Shown: piece after piece, positions 43,696 to 51,074 of the stretch
Layout: each line of letters starts with the position of its first letter
Position numbering within the stretch: the first letter of the stretch is position 1
Assembly (NCBI RefSeq): GCF_003970925.1
Contig: NZ_RWJF01000001.1
Span: 2,536,501 to 2,600,500 of the forward strand
DNA: 64,000 bases
DNA from: Sphingomonas ginkgonis
Lineage (GTDB): Bacteria; Pseudomonadota; Alphaproteobacteria; Sphingomonadales; Sphingomonadaceae
Reading direction: 5' to 3'
Notes under the pieces: model-generated
Told to the model about the DNA's origin: nothing
Seen by the model: the letters and a program-made list of their open reading frames with translations, nothing else
Database searches by the model: none
Translations under genes and position numbers: made by a program

Positions 43696-44523
43696 TCAAT
43701 TGATGTTGAGGACCGCCTGGGTCATGTTCTTGTCGGTCTCGATCGCCTTGGCGTTGGCCTGGAAGTTGCGCTGCGCCGAGATGAGCAGGACCAGTTCCTC
43801 GGTGACGTCGACGTTGGCCCGTTCGAGCGCGCCCGAGCGGATGCTGCCGAGCGGCCCGTTGGTCGCGGTGTTGACCTGGGGAAGCCCGCTGTCGCCGGTC
43901 GACTGCCAGTGAGCGTCACCGACCGGGCGGAGACCCTCGACCGCCTTGAAGCTCGCCATCGCGATCTTGCCCAGCTTCTGCGACGATCCGTCGGCGAAGG
44001 TCGCGGTGACCAGCCCGTCGTCGCCGATCGAGACATTGGCGATCGAGACGTTGGGGTCGGTCGGCGAGGCGGTGGGGATCACCATGTCGTAGGTGTCCGA
44101 CAGCGAGGTCGAGGTGGCGTTGCCGTTGGCGTCGACCGGCAGCAGCTGGAGCTTGGAGCCGGTGGTGTCGACCACTTCACCGCTGGCGTTGGCGCTGAAG
44201 CTGCCGTTGCGGGTGTAGGTGGTCGCCTGCCGCGGCGGCGCGCCCTGAACGACGAAGAAGCCGTCACCGGCGATGCCGAGATCGAGTGTCTTGTCGCTCG
44301 CCTCGAGCGTGCCCTGCGTGAACTGCTGCACCACTCCGCTCAGCCGGACGCCCTGCCCGGTGGTCATCTTGGTCGACTGGGTCGGCGAACTTGCGAACAG
44401 GTCGCCGAACTGCGCCCGGCTCCGCTTGAAGCCGGTCGAGCCGACGTTGGCGAGGTTGTTCGACACGGTGCCGAGATCGGTTTGCGCGGCCTTGAGGCCG
44501 GACAGCGAGGTGTAGAAGGACAT
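43696..44523 (-). CDS. flgE: FlgE, flagellar hook protein (short form)
   Basis: 275 residues, against about 400 in enteric bacteria. N-terminal core FYTSLSGLKAAQTDLGTVSN and C-terminal core NVDVTEELVLLISAQRNFQ with IETDKNMTQAVLNIN are intact, so the missing part is the outer D1/D2 surface domains. A minimal hook monomer of this size could instead be read as a second FlgG/FlgF-like rod protein, but its position after flgD and its C-terminus favour hook. Confidence 0.88.
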   Translation of the reverse strand: MSFYTSLSGLKAAQTDLGTVSNNLANVGSTGFKRSRAQFGDLFASSPTQSTKMTTGQGVRLSGVVQQFTQGTLEASDKTLDLGIAGDGFFVVQGAPPRQATTYTRNGSFSANASGEVVDTTGSKLQLLPVDANGNATSTSLSDTYDMVIPTASPTDPNVSIANVSIGDDGLVTATFADGSSQKLGKIAMASFKAVEGLRPVGDAHWQSTGDSGLPQVNTATNGPLGSIRSGALERANVDVTEELVLLISAQRNFQANAKAIETDKNMTQAVLNIN

Positions 44524-44539
44524 GGTCTGGCCTTTCCGT

Positions 44540-44845
44540 TCAGAGCGAGGAAGTGCTGGTGGAGGCCGGCGTCGCGGCCTTGATGTCGGTCAGCAGCTTG
44601 GTCTGGGCACCGATCTGATCGGCGATCGACTTCAGCGTGTCGTTCATCTGGCTGATCCCCGACAGGCTCGAGAACTGCGCCATCTGCGCGATCATCTGCT
44701 GGTTATCGACCGGCTCAAACGGGTCCTGCTGCTTGAGCTGGGTCGTCATCAGCGACAGGAAATCGCTTTCGCCGAGCTGCTTCTGCGCGCTGCCCTTGGG
44801 CTGCACGACGATGTTGGCGCCGTTGACGGCCGTGATGCTGGTCAT
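44540..44845 (-). CDS. flgD: FlgD, hook-capping protein reduced to the N-terminal domain
   Basis: 101 residues, about half the usual 220. The conserved export/assembly part LGESDFLSLMTTQLKQQDPF and DNQQMIAQMAQFSSLSGI is present, then the protein ends in a Ser/Thr-rich tail. The Ig-like and tudor-like C-terminal domains that form the visible cap are missing. It may still scaffold the short FlgE. ATG overlaps the flgC stop by four bases. Confidence 0.88.
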   Translation of the reverse strand: MTSITAVNGANIVVQPKGSAQKQLGESDFLSLMTTQLKQQDPFEPVDNQQMIAQMAQFSSLSGISQMNDTLKSIADQIGAQTKLLTDIKAATPASTSTSSL

Positions 44846-45252
44846 TGTCCCATCCTCAAGGTTTCGCTGATCAGGCCCTTCGCGGTCTGCAGGACCTGGA
44901 CGTTGTTCTGGTACTGGCGGGCGGTCTCGAGCATCTCGACCAGCTCGGCCGGGCTATCCACGCTGGCTTCCCACACGTCGCCGTTCTTGTCGGCGAGCGG
45001 GTGCGAGGGATCGTGCTTCCTGGTCGGGTTGGCGCCGGCTGTCGCAATGCGGTCGATTTCGACCGTGGCGCGGCCCTGCCCGTCCATGACGGTGCGGAAT
45101 ACCGGCTTCATGGTCCGGTAGGCGCCCGCCTCGCTGCCGCTGACCGACCCGGCGTTGGCGAGGTTGGAGGCGGTGGTATTGAGCCGGACGAGCTGCGCCG
45201 ACATGGCGCGCCCGCTGATGTCGAAGAGCGAGAGAGGTCCGCTCATGCTCAT
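44842..45252 (-). CDS. flgC: FlgC, proximal rod protein
   Basis: 136 residues, normal for FlgC, with ISGRAMSAQLVRLNTTASNL at the N-terminus, the KHDPSHPLADKNG segment and VELVEMLETARQYQNNVQVL-like C-terminus (the first residues read PAELVEMLETARQYQNN). It assembles the proximal rod. ATG overlaps flgB by four bases. Confidence 0.95.
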   Translation of the reverse strand: MSMSGPLSLFDISGRAMSAQLVRLNTTASNLANAGSVSGSEAGAYRTMKPVFRTVMDGQGRATVEIDRIATAGANPTRKHDPSHPLADKNGDVWEASVDSPAELVEMLETARQYQNNVQVLQTAKGLISETLRMGQ

Positions 45253-45584
45253 TCTCCCTTGAGCGCGCGGCTGACGGTCGCGATGCGTGACTGCAGGAAC
45301 GAGAGGCTGGTGCGATAGCCGAGCGCATTCTCGGCGAAGGCGGTCTGCTCGGTCGACAGCTCGACCGTGTTGCCGTCGAGCGAGGGCTGGACCGGAACGC
45401 GGTACTTGACCGCCGAGTCCGTCGATCCGCCCTGCTCGACCGAGTGGAGCGCGGCACCGAAGTCGAGGTCGCGCGCCTTGTAGTTGGGTGTCGCGGCGTT
45501 CGCGATGTTGGACGCGAGCATGGCCATCCGCTGCTCCCGCAGCTTCAGCGCCGTCGCATGAATTCCGAACAGGCTGTCCGCCAT
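45249..45584 (-). CDS. flgB: FlgB, proximal rod protein
   Basis: 111 residues. Family core LREQRMAMLASNIANAATPN and C-terminal SLSFLQSRIATVSRALKG. First gene of the flgBCDEFGHIJKL-motAB unit. ATG 45584 follows GGGAGA; open frame upstream of it runs through the sigma-54 promoter and is not coding. A consensus sigma-54 promoter lies 39-54 bases upstream. Confidence 0.94.
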   Translation of the reverse strand: MADSLFGIHATALKLREQRMAMLASNIANAATPNYKARDLDFGAALHSVEQGGSTDSAVKYRVPVQPSLDGNTVELSTEQTAFAENALGYRTSLSFLQSRIATVSRALKGE

Positions 45585-45622
45585 CGTCGTCTCCCGCTCG
45601 CCATCGAGCCGCAGCAGGTTAC

Positions 45623-45638
45623 GCAACGATCGTGCCAG
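45623..45638 (-). promoter_or_regulatory. Sigma-54 promoter of the flgB operon
   Basis: Minus strand reads TGGCACG-ATCG-TTGCG, with GG at 45636-45635 and GC at 45624-45623 exactly ten bases apart. This is a full match to the consensus TGGCACG-N4-TTGC. Transcription should start near 45611, leaving a leader of about 27 bases to the flgB ATG. Confidence 0.88.
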
Positions 45639-45719
45639 TTTCCGGAAAAGGCCCCGAAACGAAGGCGTTGCGAGCGGGCCCGGGCATCGGTGCGAAGCCG
45701 CGGAAGGAGGAGCGTCAAT

Positions 45720-45733
45720 TTGCCGACGGGCAA
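45720..45733. promoter_or_regulatory. TTGCC-N4-GGCAA palindrome, candidate enhancer between divergent sigma-54 promoters
   Basis: TTGCCGACGGGCAA has perfect 5-base arms and lies in the 234-base gap between flgB and flgA, 40 bases upstream of the flgA -24 element and about 80 bases upstream of that of flgB. Sigma-54 activators bind inverted repeats at such distances. Assignment to the activator encoded at 35053 is an inference. Confidence 0.35.
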
Positions 45734-45772
45734 GGCGGCGACCGGCGCGGCGCCGCTCCTTCGCATCGCTGC

Positions 45773-45788
45773 TGGCATCATCCTTGCA
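45773..45788 (+). promoter_or_regulatory. Sigma-54 promoter of flgA
   Basis: TGGCATC-ATCC-TTGCA, GG at 45774-45775 and GC at 45786-45787, ten bases apart. It fits the consensus at the invariant bases. The predicted start near 45799 gives a leader of about 20 bases that still contains GAGGA before the flgA ATG. Confidence 0.85.
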
Positions 45789-45818
45789 CCGTTCGGCCCA
45801 ATTCATGACGAGGACCCG

Positions 45819-46295
45819 ATGACAACCAGGCCGATCACCGCCGCCCTGCTGCTCCTGCTGCCTGCCCCGGCGCTGGCCGCCGGCTTCCAGGATCTCGACG
45901 CGCTCGACGCGCGCATCGCCGCGTCGCTGACGGGTTCGGCCAGCGCGACGCCGATCGATCGGCGGATCCGGCTCGCCGCCTGCCCGCAGGACCCGGAGAT
46001 CGCTCCCGCGGCCGGCGGCGCCCTGACGGTGCGCTGCGCCGCGCTCGGCTGGCGGATCCGCGTCATGGTGACCGGCGCCGCGAGCCCGGCGGCAATTGCC
46101 CCGGCCACGCTCCTCGTTCACCGCGGCGACGCGATCGAGCTGGTCGCGCGCGGCAGCGGCTATTCCGCCAGTGCGGTCGGCACCGCCGTCGATGAAGGCG
46201 GCGCGGGCGCCAGCATCCGAGTCAAGTTCCCGACATCCCCCATGCCGCTGACCGCAGTGGTGGCGAAGGCAGGCCAGGCGGTAATCGGCGACTAA
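45819..46295 (+). CDS. flgA: FlgA, P-ring assembly chaperone
   Basis: 158 residues with a signal peptide (about 1-21, LLLPAPALAAG). The SAF-type C-terminal domain (VHRGDAIELVARGSGYSASA, then FPTSPMPLTAVVAKAGQAVI) is typical. FlgA assists FlgI polymerisation in the periplasm. ATG 45819 follows GAGGA and the sigma-54 promoter above; the open frame further upstream is not coding. Its TAA stop is also the start of the flgM sigma-28 promoter. Confidence 0.9.
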   Translation: MTTRPITAALLLLLPAPALAAGFQDLDALDARIAASLTGSASATPIDRRIRLAACPQDPEIAPAAGGALTVRCAALGWRIRVMVTGAASPAAIAPATLLVHRGDAIELVARGSGYSASAVGTAVDEGGAGASIRVKFPTSPMPLTAVVAKAGQAVIGD

Positions 46296-46319
46296 AGCTT
46301 TCCCGCGCGCTGCCGTTTC
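46293..46319 (+). promoter_or_regulatory. Sigma-28 (FliA) promoter of flgM
   Basis: TAAA (46293-46296), 15 bases, GCCG (46312-46315) followed by TTTC. This fits the sigma-28 pattern TAAA-N15-GCCGATAA. The -35 box uses the TAA stop codon of flgA. It is 51 bases before the flgM ATG. FlgM is a classic FliA-dependent gene. Confidence 0.82.
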
Positions 46320-46369
46320 TTCCCATGACCGGGTCGGCCCCAGCCGCCCGCCGATGAAGGAACGAGACG

Positions 46370-46645
46370 ATGGTTGAGCTTCCGGGCACCTCTCCCCTGC
46401 GCGGCATCGCCGGCGCCCAGCGCGTGGCTCCGGCCCTGACCGGCCACCGCCCCGCCTCGGCCCCCGCCGACGAGCTGACCGCCAAGAGCCTTCCCCAGCT
46501 CGTCAGCCTCGCCAAGCAGGTCGCGCAGGAAGGCCCCCCGGTCGACAGCGCGAAGATCGCCCGGATCCGCGACGCGATCAGCACCGGCTCCTACCGCGCG
46601 GATGCCGACGCGATCGCCAAGGCGCTGCTCGGAGGCGCGGAATGA
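46370..46645 (+). CDS. flgM: FlgM, anti-sigma-28 factor
   Basis: 91 residues with a disordered Pro/Ala-rich first half and the conserved C-terminal helices VDSAKIARIRDAISTGSYRA and DADAIAKALL. FlgM holds FliA until the hook is finished, then is exported. The stop overlaps the next start by four bases. FliA itself is encoded at 49925-50656. Confidence 0.93.
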   Translation: MVELPGTSPLRGIAGAQRVAPALTGHRPASAPADELTAKSLPQLVSLAKQVAQEGPPVDSAKIARIRDAISTGSYRADADAIAKALLGGAE

Positions 46646-46956
46646 CCTTTGCCCTCGAACGCGTGATCGACTGCCAGGAGCGGCTGATCGAGGCGCTCGA
46701 CCAGCGCGACGTGTCGGCCATCTCGATCGCCAGCACCGACCTTGCCGGCGCCCTCGAGACGCTGAGCGGATCCGACGCGCTCGACCGGGCCGACGAGGCG
46801 CGGCTCGATCGCGCCGTGCGCCAGGCGGAGGCGGCGCGGATCCGCGTCAATGTCCTGTCGCACTGGACCCGCCAGCGGCTCGAGCGGCTCGGGGAGATCC
46901 GCGGCCAGGCGACGCTGCGCTACGGAAACCGGGCAGTTCTGGCGCTCGCCACCTGA
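46642..46956 (+). CDS. FlgN-like export chaperone (by position)
   Basis: 104 residues, mostly helical with heptad-like Leu/Ala spacing (LERVIDCQERLIEALDQRD, LDRAVRQAEAARIRVNVLS). Its size, helical nature and place right after flgM match FlgN, the chaperone for FlgK and FlgL, but sequence similarity to known FlgN is weak by eye. The ATG overlaps flgM by four bases. A sigma-54 promoter starts directly after its TGA. Confidence 0.65.
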   Translation: MTFALERVIDCQERLIEALDQRDVSAISIASTDLAGALETLSGSDALDRADEARLDRAVRQAEAARIRVNVLSHWTRQRLERLGEIRGQATLRYGNRAVLALAT

Positions 46957-46973
46957 TTGGCACGCTGCTTGCT
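46957..46973 (+). promoter_or_regulatory. Sigma-54 promoter of the transglycosylase-flhA-fliA operon
   Basis: TTGGCACG-CTGC-TTGCT, GG at 46959-46960 and GC at 46971-46972, ten bases apart; a full match to consensus. It begins at the base after the stop of the FlgN-like gene. Transcription should start near 46984. This places fliA under sigma-54 control. Confidence 0.9.
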
Positions 46974-47031
46974 CTTCCACCGTCGCAATGACGGACGGAG
47001 AAGCAGGTTGGCGGTGACTGGAGCCGGACGG

Positions 47032-47820
47032 ATGGGACCGAGCACGGAGGTGCTCCGCTCCATCGCCGCCGCGTCGCGGCAGAGCGGCGTGTCCTTCGAC
47101 TATCTGATGAACCAGGCGCGGATGGAGAGCGGGTTTAACCCCGCTGCCAAGGCGCCAACGTCGACCGCCTCGGGGCTTTACCAGTTCACCCAGCAGACCT
47201 GGCTCGCCACACTCGAGGCGCATGGCGCCGAGCATGGGCTGGGCTGGACGGCCGACGCCATCGCCCACAGTCCGGGCGGCGGCTACAGCGTCGGCGACCC
47301 GGCCGCACGCCAGGCCATCCTCGACCTGCGCAACGATCCCGACGTCGCCGCCAGCATGGCCGCCGAGCTGGCCTCGGACAATGGCGCGGTCCTCTCGCAG
47401 CAGCTGGGCCGCGCCGCGTCGCCGGCCGACCTCGCGCTCGCCCATTTCCTCGGCTCGGCCGGGGCCGTCAAATTCCTGTCGGCGCTCGACTCCGCGCCGG
47501 ACGCGTCGGCGGCGCCGCTGTTCCCCGAAGCGGCAGCGGCCAACCGCAACATCTTCTACGACCGGAGCGGCGCGCCGCGCAGCCTGGCCGAGATCCGCGA
47601 CCGCTTCGCCGCCAAGGTCGGCGCACCGGTCCCGGCCTTCGCCGGCGCACCGGCGCTTGCGTCGGTCACCACGACCAGCCGCCAGCAGTTCCGCGACGAA
47701 GCGCACGGGTCCGGCGCCACTGCCAGGCTCGCCGAGATCGAGCCGATGCCGGCGCATCTTTCCCTGTCGTTCGCGCAGGCCGCCTACAAGCGCCTCTCCG
47801 CGCTCGGAGGTGACGCATGA
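47032..47820 (+). CDS. Flagellar-cluster lytic transglycosylase (SLT domain)
   Basis: 262 residues. The SLT fold is shown by FDYLMNQARMESGFNP with catalytic Glu32, then ASGLYQFTQQTWL. It cuts peptidoglycan; in this cluster it probably opens the wall for the rod, replacing the missing FlgJ muramidase domain (compare SltF of Rhodobacter). No signal peptide is visible, so it may leave through the flagellar export apparatus. ATG 47032 follows GGAG by 9 bases; TTG 47008 and GTG 47014 are alternatives. Starts before about 46984 are excluded by the sigma-54 promoter. It overlaps flhA by four bases. Confidence 0.87.
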   Translation: MGPSTEVLRSIAAASRQSGVSFDYLMNQARMESGFNPAAKAPTSTASGLYQFTQQTWLATLEAHGAEHGLGWTADAIAHSPGGGYSVGDPAARQAILDLRNDPDVAASMAAELASDNGAVLSQQLGRAASPADLALAHFLGSAGAVKFLSALDSAPDASAAPLFPEAAAANRNIFYDRSGAPRSLAEIRDRFAAKVGAPVPAFAGAPALASVTTTSRQQFRDEAHGSGATARLAEIEPMPAHLSLSFAQAAYKRLSALGGDA

Positions 47821-49925
47821 GCGGCGGGCGACTCCCCTGGCTGCAGGCCGCGCGCGGCGGGGTGCTGCCGATCGCGATCCTGATGCTGGTCGTACTGATG
47901 ATCGTGCCGGTGCCCTCGTTCGTGCTGGACATCGGCTTCGTCGGCAACATCATGATCTCGCTCGCGGTGCTGATGGTGTCGCTGAACGCCGCGCGCCCGC
48001 TCGACTTCTCCGCGTTCCCCACTGTCCTCCTGCTCGCGACGCTGTTCCGGCTCGCGCTCAATGTCGCCTCGACCCGGGTCGTGCTGGTCAACGGCCACCA
48101 GGGCGAGGCCGCGGCGGGCCACATCATCGAGGCGTTCGGCAGCTTCATCATCGGTGGCAACTACATCGTCGGCATCTTCGTCTTCGCGGTGCTGATGATC
48201 ATCAACCTGGTCGTTATCACAAAGGGCGCGGGGCGCGTGTCCGAGGTGTCCGCCCGCTTCACCCTCGACGCGCTGCCGGGCAAGCAGATGGCGATCGACG
48301 CCGATTTGAACGCCGGGCTGATCGTGCCGGAGGAAGCCAAGCTCCGCCGTGCCGAGGTGGCGACCGAGGCCGACTTCTACGGCTCGATGGACGGCGCGTC
48401 CAAGTTCGTGAAGGGCGACGCGGTCGCCGGCGTGCTGATCCTCGTCGTCAACATCGTCGGCGGGCTGCTGCTCGGCACGATCAGCCACGGGCTCGGCATC
48501 GGCGAGGCGGCGCGCACCTATGTCCAGCTGGCGATCGGCGACGCGCTCGTCGCACAGGTCCCGGCACTGCTGCTGTCGATTGCCGCCGCCGCGATCGTCA
48601 CTCGGGTCAACTCGCCGCTCGACCTGTCCGGGCAGATCGCCAGCCAGTTCGCGCAGCGCGCCGCCTGGGCGCCGGTCGCGGTGATCCTCGCCGTGCTCGG
48701 GCTTCTCCCCGGCATGCCGCACCTGCTGCTGCTGTCGGCCGCCGCGATCGCCGGGGGCACCTGCTGGCGGCTCGGCCGCAAGGCGGCAATCGAACAGTCG
48801 GCGCCGACCGAAATACTCCCCGATGCGCCGCCGGCGATCAGCTGGGCGGACGTCAGCGACAGCGTGCCCATCACGATCGAGCTCGGCTACAAGCTCATCG
48901 AGCTGGTCGACGAGCGCAAGGGCGCGCCGCTGATGGGCCGCATCACCGGCATCCGCAAGCAGCTCTCGCGAGAGCTCGGGTTCGTCTTGCCGCTGGTGCG
49001 GGTCAAGGACGACCTGGCGCTGCCCGGCAACCGCTACCGGATCGTGATCGCCGGCGTCGCGCTGGGCGAGGACGACGCCTTTCCCGGCGAGCTGCTGGCG
49101 CTGGCCGCCGGCGACTTCCCCGACCCGATCGACGGACGGCTGGTCAAGGATCCGAGCTTCGGGCTCGACGCGATCTGGATCGACGAGGCCCGCCGTGCCG
49201 ACGCGATCGTCGCCGGCTACACGGTGGTCGACGCGCCGACCGTGTTGGCGACCCACCTCAACAACCTCGTCACCGCCAACGCGACCAGCCTGTTCGGCCT
49301 CGACGAGGGCCAGGCGCTGCTCGACAATCTCAAGGAACATTATCCGCAACTGGCCGGGGCGCTCTGCCCCCAGCCCTATTCGCTGGCGACGCTCACCGCG
49401 GTGTGCCGCGCGCTGCTCGCCGAGCGGATTCCCCTGCGCGACTTCCGCCGGATCACCGAGGCGATGGTCACGCTCGCGCCGCGCGGGCTCGACGTCGCCG
49501 GGCTGGTCGAGGCGGTTCGGCAGGAGATCGGTCCGCTGATCCTGCAGGCGATCGTCCCAGCCAAGCTGGCGCTTCCCGTGATCACCTTCGACGCCGAGCT
49601 GGAGCGGCTGCTCGCCCAGTCGATCGCCGCCGGCCCCAATGCCGCCTGGCCGTTCGAGCCCGAGCTCGCGCGGCGGATCGTCGCTTCGGTCAGCGAGGCG
49701 GTGCAGCCGCTGATGATGGCGGCGCGCAGCTTCGCGGTGGTGACCTCCCCGGTGTGCCGCCCGGCCGTGTCGCGCCTGCTGCGCGCGCACCTGCCGGACG
49801 TCGCCGTCCTGTCCTTCCTCGAAATCCCCGAGACCAAGGCCGTCGAGGTACTCGCCGTTGTCGGCGGGACGCCCAGCCTCGCCGCCGCCCCCGCCTCCCA
49901 CTCCGTCGCTACCGGAGAGCTTTGA
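47817..49925 (+). CDS. flhA: FlhA, flagellar export-gate protein
   Basis: 702 residues: eight membrane segments in the first 310 residues, the FHIPEP-type block (VSLNAARPLDFSAFPTVLLL, FRLALNVASTR, VKGDAVAGVLILVVNIVGG), and a large cytoplasmic domain ending in VAVLSFLEIPETKAVEVLAV. FlhA forms the nonameric export gate that docks chaperone-substrate complexes. TGA and the fliA ATG share one base. Confidence 0.96.
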   Translation: MSGGRLPWLQAARGGVLPIAILMLVVLMIVPVPSFVLDIGFVGNIMISLAVLMVSLNAARPLDFSAFPTVLLLATLFRLALNVASTRVVLVNGHQGEAAAGHIIEAFGSFIIGGNYIVGIFVFAVLMIINLVVITKGAGRVSEVSARFTLDALPGKQMAIDADLNAGLIVPEEAKLRRAEVATEADFYGSMDGASKFVKGDAVAGVLILVVNIVGGLLLGTISHGLGIGEAARTYVQLAIGDALVAQVPALLLSIAAAAIVTRVNSPLDLSGQIASQFAQRAAWAPVAVILAVLGLLPGMPHLLLLSAAAIAGGTCWRLGRKAAIEQSAPTEILPDAPPAISWADVSDSVPITIELGYKLIELVDERKGAPLMGRITGIRKQLSRELGFVLPLVRVKDDLALPGNRYRIVIAGVALGEDDAFPGELLALAAGDFPDPIDGRLVKDPSFGLDAIWIDEARRADAIVAGYTVVDAPTVLATHLNNLVTANATSLFGLDEGQALLDNLKEHYPQLAGALCPQPYSLATLTAVCRALLAERIPLRDFRRITEAMVTLAPRGLDVAGLVEAVRQEIGPLILQAIVPAKLALPVITFDAELERLLAQSIAAGPNAAWPFEPELARRIVASVSEAVQPLMMAARSFAVVTSPVCRPAVSRLLRAHLPDVAVLSFLEIPETKAVEVLAVVGGTPSLAAAPASHSVATGEL

Positions 49926-50656
49926 TGTCGCAAGCTGCCGTCCGCCAGGACGCGTTCACCTACACCCGCGGGCCGGTCCGGCTCGACGCCGACGCGCTGG
50001 TTCGCGAGCATCGCGAGCTGGTCCGCCGGATCGCCTGGCACGTCCATTCGGGCGTCTCCTCTCGGATTGAACTGGAGGACCTCGTGCAGATCGGGCTGGT
50101 CGCGCTGGTCGAGGCCGCGCGCGGGTTCGAGGAGCGCGGCGCCGCCTTCCGGCCCTATGCCGCCACCCGCGTGCGCGGCGCGATGATCGACCATCTTCGC
50201 CGCGAGGCGCGCCTGTCGCGCGGCGGCATGGTCAATCGCCGCAAGCTCGCCGCCGCCCGCGCCGAACTGGAGAGCCGGATCGGCCGTCACGCCAGTGACG
50301 CCGAACTGGCCGAGGCGCTGGGTCTCGCGCCCGACGAGTATCACGCGCTGGTCGCCTCGACCCAGGCGCTCGAGCAGGACTCGATTGACGAGGTCTATGC
50401 CGACGACCAGCCCTGGTTCGCCGACCTCGGCGAGCGGGTCGACGAGCGGATGGAGCGCGAGCAGCTGCTCGCCGGCATGGCGGCGGCGATCGGCCGGCTT
50501 CCTGAACGCGAGGCGATGGTGCTGCAGCTCTACTTCGTCGAGGAGCTGAACCTTAACGAGATCGGCGAGGTGCTGAACGTCGGCGCCGCCCGCGTGTGCC
50601 AGCTCAAGAAAGCCGCGCTCGACAAGCTGCGGCGGACCCTCGAAGCCCGCGACTGA
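49925..50656 (+). CDS. fliA: FliA, sigma-28 factor of flagellar genes
   Basis: 243 residues with region 2 (LEDLVQIGLVALVEAARGFE, FRPYAATRVRGAMIDHLR), region 3 and region 4 (LPEREAMVLQLYFVEELNLNEIGEVL). Directs RNA polymerase to TAAA-N15-GCCGATAA promoters; two such sites are in the window, before flgM and fliD. flhF and flhG, usually between flhA and fliA, are absent here. The gene converges on fliS. Confidence 0.95.
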   Translation: MSQAAVRQDAFTYTRGPVRLDADALVREHRELVRRIAWHVHSGVSSRIELEDLVQIGLVALVEAARGFEERGAAFRPYAATRVRGAMIDHLRREARLSRGGMVNRRKLAAARAELESRIGRHASDAELAEALGLAPDEYHALVASTQALEQDSIDEVYADDQPWFADLGERVDERMEREQLLAGMAAAIGRLPEREAMVLQLYFVEELNLNEIGEVLNVGAARVCQLKKAALDKLRRTLEARD

Positions 50657-50687
50657 GCGGCGGCGAGCGGTGCGCCGCGGCCGCTCA
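50654..50687. terminator. Inverted repeat spanning the convergent fliA and fliS stops
   Basis: TGAGCGGC (50654-50661) and GCCGCTCA (50680-50687) are perfect inverted copies, 18 bases apart, and each arm contains the stop codon of one of the two convergent genes. It could act as a bidirectional stem-loop terminator. No T-run follows on either strand, so strength is doubtful. Confidence 0.45.
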
Positions 50688-51074
50688 GGCGGCCTGGCGC
50701 ACCGCGATCTGGACCCAAGCCCCGAGCAGATCGCCGACGCCCTTGCGGACGGCTTCCAGCCGCTCCGCGCGCGGCTCGTTGCCGAACGCCGCAAGTTCCT
50801 TCTGCATCGAGCGGTAGATCCGCCCCAGGCTCGGCGCGAGGGTGCCGCCACGCTCGAAGTCGAGGCTCGCCTCGAGCGCGATCAGGATCGACGAGGCCCG
50901 CTCGCGTCCCTGGCGGAGCGCCTCCGGCTTGCCCTGCAGCAGCGCCGCGCGGGTGACGTCGAGCGCGCGCAGCAGCTCCTCATAGAGGATTGCGACCAGC
51001 TCGTGCGGTCCCGCCGCCTCGATCCGGCTCGCCACCGACAATGTCTGATACGTCTTTCGTGCCGCGTACATCAC
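50685..51074 (-). CDS. fliS: FliS, flagellin export chaperone
   Basis: 129 residues, normal FliS length, with YQTLSVASRIEAAGPHELVAILYEEL-type helix one (seen as ARKTYQTLSVASRIEAAGPH) and a helical bundle through the rest. FliS binds the C-terminus of flagellin. ATG overlaps the fliD stop by four bases, so both come from the fliD promoter. The flagellin gene itself is outside the window. Confidence 0.9.
   Translation of the reverse strand: MMYAARKTYQTLSVASRIEAAGPHELVAILYEELLRALDVTRAALLQGKPEALRQGRERASSILIALEASLDFERGGTLAPSLGRIYRSMQKELAAFGNEPRAERLEAVRKGVGDLLGAWVQIAVRQAA

Noticed and set aside
46957..47031. Start of the transglycosylase at TTG 46957
   Set aside because: These bases are the sigma-54 promoter; transcription should begin near 46984.
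47784..49901. 705-codon minus-strand frame opposite flhA
   Set aside because: Arg/Asp/His-rich shadow with no family resemblance; flhA is unambiguous.
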